DNA of 64,000 nt from Sphingomonas sp. J315 (GTDB lineage Bacteria; Pseudomonadota; Alphaproteobacteria; Sphingomonadales; Sphingomonadaceae): positions 372,001 through 436,000 of the forward strand of contig NZ_CP088296.1 in NCBI RefSeq assembly GCF_024666595.1. Reading direction: 5' to 3'. A program made the translations under genes and the position numbers. The notes beneath the pieces are model-generated. The model did not search any database. It saw only the letters and a list, made by a program, of their open reading frames with translations, and was not told where the DNA came from. Position 1 is the first letter of the stretch, and each line of letters begins with the position of its first letter. Positions 19,211-26,874 of this stretch are shown here, in pieces.

Positions 19211-20386
19211 TCAGTTGCCGCCGACGGCGGTCGCCTGAAGCTTCGCCGCGCGCTGCTCGACCTGCTCGATCACGCTGGCATTCTGCATGAACGGCATCGG
19301 GTTGAGCGCCTTGCCATCGACGCGCACTTCGTAATGAAGGTGGCTGCCGGTCGACCGACCGGTCGACCCCATCAGGCCGATCAACTGGCCACGCCGCACG
19401 CGGGTGTTCGGCGCGACAAGGATCTTCGACAGATGGCCGTAACGGGTTTCGATGCCCTTGCCGTGATTGACGGTGATCAGATTGCCATAGCCGCCAAAGC
19501 GACCGGTGCGGCCGACCACGCCATCCGCCGTGGCATAGATCGGCGTGCCGACCGGGCCGGGAATGTCGATGCCGGCATGCATCGCGGCGGCGCCGTGGAA
19601 CGGATCTGACCGGACACCGAAGCTACTGGTCAACCGCATGTTCTCAACCGGCTGGAGCGACGGGATCGCGATTACCGACTGTTCGAGCACGTCGAGCTTC
19701 TGCCACGTCTGGAAGAGCGAGCGGAACTGCGCATCGGCGCTGGCTTCGCCACCGGCTGCAGCGCCCTCGGGTGCCGCCTCGAACGGGCCCCCCATGCCGC
19801 CGCCGACGAAGCGTTCGGGCTGAATGCCCATGCTGCGCAGCTGCTGCTGGGTCAGGTGCAGGCGGATCTGCGCGGTGCGCTGGGCCCTGGCGGCGAGCTG
19901 TGCCTGGCGCGCCTCGACCTGGCGGAGCGGAGCGAGCACCTCATTGGCCATGTCGCTGTCCGCGTCGAACGACACATTGGCGATCGGCGCACCGACATCG
20001 GCGGGCGAACCCGTGCCGCTCAGCACCCCGGCGATGATTTTCTGGCGCTGCTCGACGCGCGCCGCGTGAACCTTGGCGGCTTCCTTGATCGCCGCGACAT
20101 CGGCCTCGAGCCGGGTCATTTCGGCGCGCATCTTTTCCATGCGGGCTTCGGGAGTTGCCTGGGTTCCCGCAACACCAGTGGCCATGATCGCGCCGAATGC
20201 GGCCTGCGACACGCCATAGGCAGAGAAGGTAACGGTAATCGCGGCGACGCCGGCGAGGATCGCCTGGGTCCGTCCGGCGACGCTGAACCGCTTGAGGTCG
20301 CGGCCATCGTGGAAGATGAAATCACGGGTCGTGAAGAGATCGCGGAACCGCGCTACGAAATTCGCGTTGAGTGCAGTGCTGACCAT
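19211..20386 (-). CDS. M23-family murein peptidase with N-terminal membrane anchor
   Basis: A 391-residue LytM/M23 zinc endopeptidase-like protein of the envelope. Residues 40-65 form one membrane helix (TQAILAGVAAITVTFSAYGV); a coiled coil follows (ARMEKMRAEMTRLEADVAAI and a second Gln-rich helix); the C-terminal domain has SSFGVRSDPF, HAGIDIPGPVGTPI (Zn-binding His and Asp) and GSHLHYEVRVDG (HxH). All M23 metal-site residues are present, so it should be active, unlike EnvC-type activators. It probably trims peptidoglycan cross-links at the inner face of the periplasm. The ATG at 20386 has GGGGAC upstream. Confidence 0.88.
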   Translation of the reverse strand: MVSTALNANFVARFRDLFTTRDFIFHDGRDLKRFSVAGRTQAILAGVAAITVTFSAYGVSQAAFGAIMATGVAGTQATPEARMEKMRAEMTRLEADVAAIKEAAKVHAARVEQRQKIIAGVLSGTGSPADVGAPIANVSFDADSDMANEVLAPLRQVEARQAQLAARAQRTAQIRLHLTQQQLRSMGIQPERFVGGGMGGPFEAAPEGAAAGGEASADAQFRSLFQTWQKLDVLEQSVIAIPSLQPVENMRLTSSFGVRSDPFHGAAAMHAGIDIPGPVGTPIYATADGVVGRTGRFGGYGNLITVNHGKGIETRYGHLSKILVAPNTRVRRGQLIGLMGSTGRSTGSHLHYEVRVDGKALNPMPFMQNASVIEQVEQRAAKLQATAVGGN

Positions 20387-20498
20387 GAGTCCCCGGCAAC
20401 CACAGACACGCGCCAATAGAGCGGCACACGCCTTCGTTAAACAATCGCGTCTGGAAGCAGCCCCTCCGCATCCGACGGATTGGGTTGAACCCGAAGGC

Positions 20499-21291
20499 TC
20501 ACTCCACGGCAAGGCTTTCGTAATAGTCGCGCGTCAAACCGGCTGACTCGCGCGCCGAGTCGTTGAACGGAGGCTTAACCGTTCCCCGGAAGTAACGATC
20601 GATCAGCGCCCGCCATTCCCTCCGCAGAATCGATTCGTCGATCTGCGCAAAGCGATTCGAACCACCGCGTCCCGGCGGCGACATGGACGATTTCGTCGCG
20701 GAAAATCCGGCCCAATACCGCCGCAGTCGGCATGTCTCCGGCGGCCTCGAACCGCTCGATCGTCGCGGGAGTTACATCCAGTCCCCGCGCCTCCAATACC
20801 ATCGGCACTACCGCGAGACGTGCCGCAGCATCGTCCGCGGTATCGGTCGCCGCCTCCCACAGCCCGGCATGCGCGGGCATCGCGCCATAATGGCTGCCCA
20901 GTTGCTTCAGCCGCCGGCTGAGCAACGCGAAGTGCATCGCCTCATCCGCCCCGACCCTCATCCAGTCGTCGGTGAATGCGCGCGGGAACTGCGCGCCAAA
21001 CCGCCCGACCAGGTCGAAGGCCAGGTCGATCGCGAAGAACTCGATATGCGCCAGCGCATGGATCAACGCGATCCGGCCATGCTCCGACCCCTTGCCGCGC
21101 TTTGGCATCCGGTTCGGCGGCAGCAATTCAGGCGTGGCGGGCCGCGCCGGTTCGACCGGCATCGCGACGTCGAAATCGAATGCCAGCCGCCCCAATCGCC
21201 AGTCGCGCGCGGCACGCCGGGCGGCAGCCACCTTCGCCATCGGCTCACCGGCCAGCAGGACCGCGCGCGCCGCCTCTGCCACGCTCGCCAT
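20499..21291 (-). CDS. DUF455 ferritin-like protein, frameshifted near its C-terminus
   Basis: A ferritin-like protein of the DUF455 family. Glu/His pairs expected for a di-iron site are present in LAHIEFFAIDLAFDL, GADEAMHFALLSRRL and FRDEIVHVAAGTRWF. The frame breaks at CCC 20618-20620: before it one reads SLCADRRIDSAE, and one frame over the expected ending continues WRALIDRYFRGTVKPPFND, ARESAGLTRDYYESLAVE. Removing one base restores a protein of about 263 residues. Start MASVAEAARAVL overlaps the bcp stop by one base (TAATG), so it is translated from the bcp message. Function of the family is not established. Confidence 0.85.
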
Positions 21292-21764
21292 TACGCCGCC
21301 TTCAGCTCCTTCGCGGCTTCCAGCACCTCGATCACATGGCCCGGCACGCGCACCTTGCGCCACGCGCGAACCAGCGCGCCATCGGCGTCGAACAGGAAGG
21401 TCGATCGGTCGATGCCCATATATTTCTTGCCGTACATCGACTTTTCGACCCACGAACCGAACACCTCCAGCGCCTTGCCGTCAGGGTCGGTCGCCAGCGG
21501 GATGGTCAGGTCGTATTTGTTGACGAACTTCTGGTGCTTGATCGTGTTGTCGCGCGACACGCCGAGCAGCCGCACGCCCAGCGCATCGAACTGGTTCTTG
21601 AACGCGCTGAAATCCTGCGCCTCACGGGTACAGCCCGCCGTGTCGTCCTTGGGGTAGAAATAAAGCACCAGCGGTGCCCCGATCATCCCGTCCAGACGAA
21701 ATCCATTGCCATCGATGTCGATCAGCTCGACGGGGGGAATCTTGTCGCCTTCCTCGATACGCAT
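21291..21764 (-). CDS. bcp: Peroxiredoxin of the BCP type (single Cys)
   Basis: A thiol peroxidase of 157 residues that reduces hydroperoxides. The peroxidatic Cys is in YPKDDTAGCTREAQDF. In classic BCP the second (resolving) Cys lies five residues later (GCTxEAC); here that position is Gln and no other Cys occurs in the protein, so it must work by a 1-Cys mechanism with an external thiol. The thioredoxin-fold strands LVLYFYPKD and RLLGVSRDN are clear. It lies 2 bases after glnE and overlaps the DUF455 gene, giving a glnE-bcp-DUF455 operon. Confidence 0.93.
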   Translation of the reverse strand: MRIEEGDKIPPVELIDIDGNGFRLDGMIGAPLVLYFYPKDDTAGCTREAQDFSAFKNQFDALGVRLLGVSRDNTIKHQKFVNKYDLTIPLATDPDGKALEVFGSWVEKSMYGKKYMGIDRSTFLFDADGALVRAWRKVRVPGHVIEVLEAAKELKAA

Positions 21765-21766
21765 CG

Positions 21767-24451
21767 TCAGCTCCCTTGCGCCCGTGCCACGCCTGCCCAG
21801 GCCGTCGCGACCTCCTGCCGGTGCCGGTCGAGCGACGCAACCACCTCGTTCCACTCCGCTGCTCCGACGGCATGCGCTACCATCGCGCGGGTCGCCTCGC
21901 CTGGCGGCTGCGCGTCGGGTGCCACCAGCCGCATCGTCACCAGCAGGCGGGTCAGGAAATCATGCGCCGGACCAATCGTCGCCGGGAGCAATCCATCGGC
22001 CACCAGCGCATCCACCGCATCGCGCAATCCCGGCGCAAATCCGGTGCGTCGAACCAGCTGGAGCGTGTGAACCGCGAATTCCAGATCGACCAGCCCGCCC
22101 GGGAGCAGCTTGGCATCAAGCGGCCCCTTTGGCGGCTTGTGGGCGGCCATGTCGGCGCGCATCTTCGCCGCTTCTGCCGCGATGTCGCGAGCTGGACGAT
22201 CGCCGTGGAGCACCTGGTCGATGACCTGCACCACCGCCCCGCGCCCCGTCGGAGAGCCAAACACCGCACGGGCGCGCGTGAGGGCCATATGCTCCCAGGT
22301 CCATGCCTCCTCGCGCTGGTAGCGGGCGAAGCCTTCGAGCGAGACCACCAGCGGCCCCTGCGCGCCGGACGGCCGCAGCCGCGTATCCACCTCGTACAGC
22401 GCCCCGGCGGCGGTCGCGACCGACAGCGCCGCGATCACGCGCTGGGCAAGGCGGTTGTAATAGGTGACTGCACCAAGCGGCTTCTCGCCATCGGATTCGC
22501 CTAGGTGATCGCCGGTAAAGACGAAGACGAGGTCGAGGTCGCTGGCATGGGTCAGCGCCCCGCCCCCAAATCTGCCGAGCGCGAGGATCACCAGTTCGCT
22601 GCCGGGAACACGGCCGTGGCGAACCGCGAATTCCTCCACCGTTGCCTGCGCCAGCACCGCCAGCGCCGCTTCGGCCACCCGCGCATAGCCTGCGGAGACC
22701 TCAAGCGGGTCGCCTGCACCCGCGACGATCTGCGCGCCCAGCGCAAATCTTTTCTCGCCGACAATCTGGCGGACATGGTCGAGTAATCGCTGATAATCGT
22801 CCCCGGCCTCGCGCTGTGTCATCGCTTTGGCCAACTCCGCGACCGGTCCGACCGGGGCCAATGCGCTCGCGTCGATCAGTCCGTCGAGCAGATCCACCCG
22901 CCGTGCCAGCGCATCGGCCAAGGTCGGCGCATGGCTCAGAATCGTCCCGAGCAGCCGCGCCAGCGTGGGCCGCGCTTCGAGCAAATGGAACAGGTTGAGC
23001 GCGGTCGGCAGCCGCGACAGGATCGTATCGAGCCGCGCCAGCGCGGCACCCGGATCGGGCGACTGGCCAATTGCCGCGATCAGCGGGGGCAACGCCGCCT
23101 CCATCGCCGCCCGCGCGGGCGGACTGCGCAGCGCGGCATAACGCCCGCTGCGCCACCCCTCGATCAGCCGCGTCGCCCCGGCTGGATCGGCGAACCCCGC
23201 CTCGGCCAACCCCGCCTCGCCCACCGCAGCCCCCGTTGCACCGGCCCCGCCATCCTCGCTGTCGAGTGCATCGTAGATTCGCCCGACCGCCTCGACATGC
23301 GGACGCAGCAGGTCGAGCAGGTCGCCGCCGTCGTCGAGCCCGTGCAGCCGCGCCACGCCGTCCAGCGCCTCGCCATGCGGCAGACTGTGGGTTTGACGGT
23401 CATCGACCATCTGCACGCGATGCTCGATCGTGCGGAACAGGATATACGCCTCCCGCAGCTGCCGCGCCTCTTCGGCATCGATCCGCCCCGCCGCCGCCAG
23501 TGCGGCAAGCGCGTCGAGCGTCGCCGGTGCGCGCAAGGCGGGGTCGCGCCCGCCATGGATCAGCTGGTGGATCTGCGCGAAGAACTCCACCTCACGGATG
23601 CCGCCGCGCCCGCGCTTCAGGTCGAACCCTGGCCCGAACGCCTGACCCTGCGCATGATGGTCGCGGATGCGGCGCGAGATGCCGCGGATCTCGCGGATCG
23701 TCCCGAAGTCCACCGCACGGCGCCACACGAACGGGCGGATCGTGTCGAGGAACCCCTGCCCCAGCGCGCAGTCGCCCGCAGCCGCACGCGAACGGATGAA
23801 TGCAGCGCGCTCCCAGGGCAGTGCCTGTGACTCGTAATAGCTGATCGCCGCCTCGGCGGGCAGCACGATGGGGGTGACCTCGGGCGATGGCCGCAGCCGC
23901 AGGTCGATCCGCAGCACATAGCCATCGGCGTCGCGCGCCTGCAGGATTTCGACCACGCGCCGGCCGATCCGCACCGCCGCCTCCTCGACTGCGTCGCGCT
24001 CGCGGTGCGGCAGTGTGGCGGGGTCAAAAATCAGAATGGGGTCGATGTCGGATGAATAATTGAGTTCATGGCTCCCCTGTTTGCCCAGCGCGATGCCGGC
24101 CAGCCCGCGCGGCTCGCCCCCGGGCACCCGCTCGACAATCGCTGCCCCGATCGCTGCGTCGAGCGCGTAATCGGCGAAATCGGACAGGTTGCGCGTGATC
24201 GAAACGAAGTCGAGTTGTCCCGACATGTCGCCGATCGCCGCCGCCAGCGCCAGCCGCCGCCGTTCGATCCGCAGTCTGCGGGGCAGCGGCATATCGGGAT
24301 CGTTGACCCGCGCCGAGCCCAGCGGATCGCGGGATGCGACGGCGATATTGGCCATCAGCTCCGCCTCCCGCTCGATCAGATTGGAGAGGAAGGGCGAGTG
24401 GCGCGCGGCCCGCGCGATGGCACTGTCGAGCGCGAGATCGGATCCGCTCAT
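21767..24451 (-). CDS. glnE: Glutamine synthetase adenylyltransferase/adenylyl-removing enzyme
   Basis: An 894-residue bifunctional GlnE that adenylylates and deadenylylates glutamine synthetase in answer to nitrogen status via PII. Two nucleotidyltransferase-like halves are seen: the N-terminal adenylyl-removing half has GKQGSHELNYSSDIDPILIF and the C-terminal adenylyltransferase half has LGRFGGGALTHASDLDLVFV, each with the paired Asp of the family (SDIDPI, SDLDLV). The helical linkers carry RGRGGIREVEFFAQ and LLPGGLVDLEFAVHTLQL. Length is a little below the E. coli protein, usual for this group. First gene of its operon, with an inverted repeat just upstream. Confidence 0.94.
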   Translation of the reverse strand: MSGSDLALDSAIARAARHSPFLSNLIEREAELMANIAVASRDPLGSARVNDPDMPLPRRLRIERRRLALAAAIGDMSGQLDFVSITRNLSDFADYALDAAIGAAIVERVPGGEPRGLAGIALGKQGSHELNYSSDIDPILIFDPATLPHRERDAVEEAAVRIGRRVVEILQARDADGYVLRIDLRLRPSPEVTPIVLPAEAAISYYESQALPWERAAFIRSRAAAGDCALGQGFLDTIRPFVWRRAVDFGTIREIRGISRRIRDHHAQGQAFGPGFDLKRGRGGIREVEFFAQIHQLIHGGRDPALRAPATLDALAALAAAGRIDAEEARQLREAYILFRTIEHRVQMVDDRQTHSLPHGEALDGVARLHGLDDGGDLLDLLRPHVEAVGRIYDALDSEDGGAGATGAAVGEAGLAEAGFADPAGATRLIEGWRSGRYAALRSPPARAAMEAALPPLIAAIGQSPDPGAALARLDTILSRLPTALNLFHLLEARPTLARLLGTILSHAPTLADALARRVDLLDGLIDASALAPVGPVAELAKAMTQREAGDDYQRLLDHVRQIVGEKRFALGAQIVAGAGDPLEVSAGYARVAEAALAVLAQATVEEFAVRHGRVPGSELVILALGRFGGGALTHASDLDLVFVFTGDHLGESDGEKPLGAVTYYNRLAQRVIAALSVATAAGALYEVDTRLRPSGAQGPLVVSLEGFARYQREEAWTWEHMALTRARAVFGSPTGRGAVVQVIDQVLHGDRPARDIAAEAAKMRADMAAHKPPKGPLDAKLLPGGLVDLEFAVHTLQLVRRTGFAPGLRDAVDALVADGLLPATIGPAHDFLTRLLVTMRLVAPDAQPPGEATRAMVAHAVGAAEWNEVVASLDRHRQEVATAWAGVARAQGS

Positions 24452-24470
24452 CCGTTTTGTTTCGGTTTGC

Positions 24471-24489
24471 GATCAGACGATTTCTGATC
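24471..24489. promoter_or_regulatory. Perfect inverted repeat upstream of glnE
   Basis: GATCAGA (24471-24477) and TCTGATC (24483-24489) form a 7-bp perfect palindrome with a 5-base spacer, 20 bases before the glnE start and about 40 bases before a divergent small gene. The size suits a dimeric regulator; a short hairpin in the glnE leader is the other option. No regulator is assigned. Confidence 0.45.
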
Positions 24490-24529
24490 TGTCAAGCAAC
24501 AAATTTCAAAAAGAAACGTTCTGTACTGC

Positions 24530-24733
24530 ATGGGTTCTCACGCACCTCGATCGCCTGAACGGCGCAGCGATAGCGGCTACTGGGTCGAAGCGCCACGCAC
24601 GACCGACGCGATCGGCTTCGTGCTGCGCGACGCCTATGTCGGCGACCACGGGCTGCCCGATGAGATGCAGGATTTGTTGAGCCAGCTGTGCGAAATGCGC
24701 AGCGAGACCGGCGGACGCGACAGTCACGGGTGA
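24530..24733 (+). CDS. Small protein with NepR-like core
   Basis: A 67-residue protein convergent with ecfG. Its central part reads TTDAIGFVLRDAYVGDHGLP then DEMQDLLSQL. The anti-sigma factor NepR encoded 2 kb away reads NIGDALRRVYQDAASEDVPD then DLLDLLRKL: the IG..LR..Y and PD(E/D)(M/L).DLL..L positions agree, with two residues fewer between Tyr and Pro. That suggests a diverged NepR-like protein, beside the sigma factor it might bind. The codon use late in the ORF is GC-rich like real genes here; no clear ribosome site is visible, so the exact start and the gene itself carry some doubt. Confidence 0.55.
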   Translation: MGSHAPRSPERRSDSGYWVEAPRTTDAIGFVLRDAYVGDHGLPDEMQDLLSQLCEMRSETGGRDSHG

Positions 24734-24755
24734 TCGAACTGCCGCGAACGTTCGA

Positions 24756-25370
24756 TCAGTCCCGGCTCAGTTCGTCCACTTCATCCATGATCGTGTCCAG
24801 AGCGCTGCGCCCGTCGCTGACATGGTCAGCGCGTGAGGGCAGGTCGCCGCCGCTCATCAACGCTTCCAGCGCGACGCGACCGCGCGCCACCCGGCTCTTG
24901 ATCGTGCCGACCGCGACGCCGCAGATCTCGGCCGCCTCCTCATAGGCAAAACCGCCCGCACCAACCAGAATCAGCGCCTCGCGCTGCGGCTGAGGCAGGT
25001 GCAGCAGCGCGCGCTGCATATCGGCCAGTTCGACATGGCGGTCCTGGCTGGCCGGCGCCGCCAGGATGCGATCGGCGACCAGATCGTCCCATTCGCCCTT
25101 GAACCGGGCGCGGCGCATCTGGCTGAGATACAGGTTGCGCAGGATGATGAAGGTCCAGGCGCGCATATTGGTCCCGGCCTGAAACCGCTGACGCGCGGCC
25201 CACGCCTTCATCAGCGTCTCCTGAACCAGATCGTCGGCAAGGTCGCGGCTGCCCGAAAGCGAACGTCCGAACGCGCGCAAATGCGGGATCACGAGCGCAA
25301 GCTGTTTCTTGAACTCCGGATCGGAGAGCGCAACATGCTCCACTTGCGTGTAATCTTCGGTATCGCTCAT
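24756..25370 (-). CDS. ecfG: General stress response sigma factor EcfG
   Basis: A 204-residue ECF sigma factor (two-domain). Region 2 reads LADDLVQETLMKAWAARQRF with the aromatic promoter-melting part NMRAWTFIILRNLYLSQMRR; region 4 reads LPQPQREALILVGAGGFAYE then EAAEICGVAVGTIKSRVARG, a helix-turn-helix. In this class the sigma factor is held by NepR until phosphorylated PhyR takes NepR away; both partners are encoded 0.3-2 kb away. Promoters recognised follow GGAAC-N16/17-CGTT, and a perfect one lies at 28476-28500. A Ser/Asp-rich tail of about 30 residues follows region 4. Confidence 0.94.
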   Translation of the reverse strand: MSDTEDYTQVEHVALSDPEFKKQLALVIPHLRAFGRSLSGSRDLADDLVQETLMKAWAARQRFQAGTNMRAWTFIILRNLYLSQMRRARFKGEWDDLVADRILAAPASQDRHVELADMQRALLHLPQPQREALILVGAGGFAYEEAAEICGVAVGTIKSRVARGRVALEALMSGGDLPSRADHVSDGRSALDTIMDEVDELSRD

Positions 25371-25449
25371 TGGAGTCCGTTCATCTGGCGCGGCGTTCTA
25401 CCGCCCGCTGAAGATAGGTGTGCCGGCCGCATCTGCCATCCCGCACGGG

Positions 25450-25587
25450 TCAGATCAGCAGATACACTGCATAGATCACCACGATCAGCGTCAGTGAGAT
25501 GGCGAGGATGTAACGGGTCATGTGCGGGGTCGCCCCGGCGCGGACACGATCCGTCTCGTAATGGGGGGGGTCGTTTGGGTCAGCCAT
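25450..25587 (-). CDS. 45-residue single-span membrane protein in the stress locus
   Basis: A short gene between phyR and ecfG on the same strand. The protein starts MADPNDPPHYETDRVRAG, then has one transmembrane helix TRYILAISLTLIVVIYAVYL and ends LLI, so its N-terminal 20 residues would lie in the cytoplasm if the positive-inside rule holds (R14, R16, R25). It ends 79 bases before the ecfG start and begins 50 bases after the phyR stop. No function is known to me; location suggests co-regulation with the stress genes. No strong ribosome site is seen, though GGGTTGAGAGGG lies close upstream of the ATG. Confidence 0.65.
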   Translation of the reverse strand: MADPNDPPHYETDRVRAGATPHMTRYILAISLTLIVVIYAVYLLI

Positions 25588-25637
25588 GACCCTCTCAACC
25601 CCCCAGAACCGTTTTAGGTCCGTAAGAAATGGAACTT

Positions 25638-26444
25638 TCAGTTCGCGGGCACGGTCGCCTGGTCGAAAAACAGCGCCTGACTGATCGCCGCCTTCACCGT
25701 CGAACGCTGGAACGGCTTGGTAATCAGGAAGGTCGGCTCGGGGCGCTCCCCGGTCAGCAAACGCTCAGGGAACGCGGTGATGAAGATCACGGGCACGTTG
25801 AACTGTGCGAGGATGTCCTTGACCGCATCGATGCCCGAACTGTCGTCGGCCAGCTGAATGTCGGCAAGGACAAGGCCGGGGCGATCCTCCAGCGCCAGCG
25901 CGACCGCCTCGTCGCGGGTAACCGCGACCCCGGTGACGTCATGGCCCTGATCGCGGACGATCGTCTCAAGGTCCATCGCGATCAGCGGCTCATCCTCGAT
26001 GATCAGCACGCGCGCGCGGGTCTGGCGCTCGATCTCCGACAACGCCTGCGAGACGAGGTCCTCGACCGAATCGGCGGATTCGTCGAGCAGATAGGCAGCG
26101 TCCTCGCTGGTGAATCCCTCCATCGCGGTCAGCAGCAGCGCCTGGCGCGAACGCGGCGCGAGCCGGGCGAGCCGGGCGCGGGCAATCGCCTCATTCTCGG
26201 TGGGATTGCCGACATCGCCTGGATCGCGATCGGCGTCGGGATGCGTCGAACCCCAGATTGCCTGGAAGGTGCGGTACAGGCCGAGCCGCGGGTCCACGCT
26301 GCGCGGAAATTCGTCCGGTGCCGCGACGATCGCTTCAAGCGTCGCGCGGACATAACGGTCGCCCTCGGTCTGGCTGCCGGTGAGCGCGCGGCCATAGCGG
26401 CGCAAAAAGGGAAGATGAGGCGCGAGCTGCTGTCCAAGCGACAT
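25638..26444 (-). CDS. phyR: PhyR anti-anti-sigma response regulator
   Basis: PhyR joins an ECF-sigma-like N-terminal domain to a receiver domain; when phosphorylated it binds NepR and frees EcfG. The sigma-like part (residues 1-140) includes RARLARLAPRSRQALLLTAM and FTSEDAAYLLDESADSVEDL, which mimics region 4. The receiver shows IEDEPLIAMD, phospho-acceptor D195 in LVLADIQLADD, T223 in FITAFPERL and K243 in ITKPF, the FAT-GUY-type signature. Length 268 is standard. The ATG at 26444 has AGGAGAA about 8 bases upstream. Divergent from nepR. Confidence 0.95.
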   Translation of the reverse strand: MSLGQQLAPHLPFLRRYGRALTGSQTEGDRYVRATLEAIVAAPDEFPRSVDPRLGLYRTFQAIWGSTHPDADRDPGDVGNPTENEAIARARLARLAPRSRQALLLTAMEGFTSEDAAYLLDESADSVEDLVSQALSEIERQTRARVLIIEDEPLIAMDLETIVRDQGHDVTGVAVTRDEAVALALEDRPGLVLADIQLADDSSGIDAVKDILAQFNVPVIFITAFPERLLTGERPEPTFLITKPFQRSTVKAAISQALFFDQATVPAN

Positions 26445-26553
26445 GGGAACATATTCTCCTTCGGCGATACCGGCTGTTTGGCTGCGGTATCGGTGCATTA
26501 CAAGTCGGCTGCTGGTCCAAAGGAAGCCCCTCCCCGGATTTCGCATCGCCTGT

Positions 26554-26578
26554 GGAACAAACGAGCTTGGGATTGGTT
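26554..26578 (+). promoter_or_regulatory. Likely EcfG-type promoter upstream of nepR
   Basis: GGAAC (26554-26558) is followed after 16 bases by GGTT (26575-26578), one mismatch from the stress-sigma consensus GGAAC-N16/17-CGTT. It would give nepR and the downstream sensor gene positive feedback control, as is usual for these loci. The leader to the GTG start would be about 95 bases. Confidence 0.45.
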
Positions 26579-26677
26579 TCATCCCCGCTGCACGACCATG
26601 ACGTCGTTCAGTCCGCGACTTGCAGCCGCGTCAGTTTTTGTGCATCCGCCCACGACCCGGGCAATCAGGGGGACGAG

Positions 26678-26863
26678 GTGTTTTCGGCCGACGATAAAAG
26701 TAAAACACCGCAGCGGACAGGCGGAGACCAGCCGTCGCGCAAGAGCGGCGCGGCGCCTCAGGCTGACCGCAACATTGGCGATGCATTGCGTCGCGTCTAT
26801 CAGGATGCCGCCAGCGAGGATGTTCCCGACGACCTGCTCGACCTGCTCCGCAAGCTCGATTAA
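26678..26863 (+). CDS. nepR: Anti-sigma factor NepR
   Basis: A 61-residue anti-sigma factor that sequesters EcfG. The conserved two-helix core is NIGDALRRVYQDAASEDVPD then DLLDLLRKLD, preceded by a disordered, charged N-terminal arm. The GTG start is chosen because AGGGGGAC lies a few bases upstream and it gives the typical NepR length; a longer ATG reading from 26552 would add an atypical 42-residue extension and would overlap the likely promoter. The sensor gene begins about 11 bases after the stop. Confidence 0.9.
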   Translation: MFSADDKSKTPQRTGGDQPSRKSGAAPQADRNIGDALRRVYQDAASEDVPDDLLDLLRKLD

Positions 26864-26874
26864 TCTTGGGCCCG

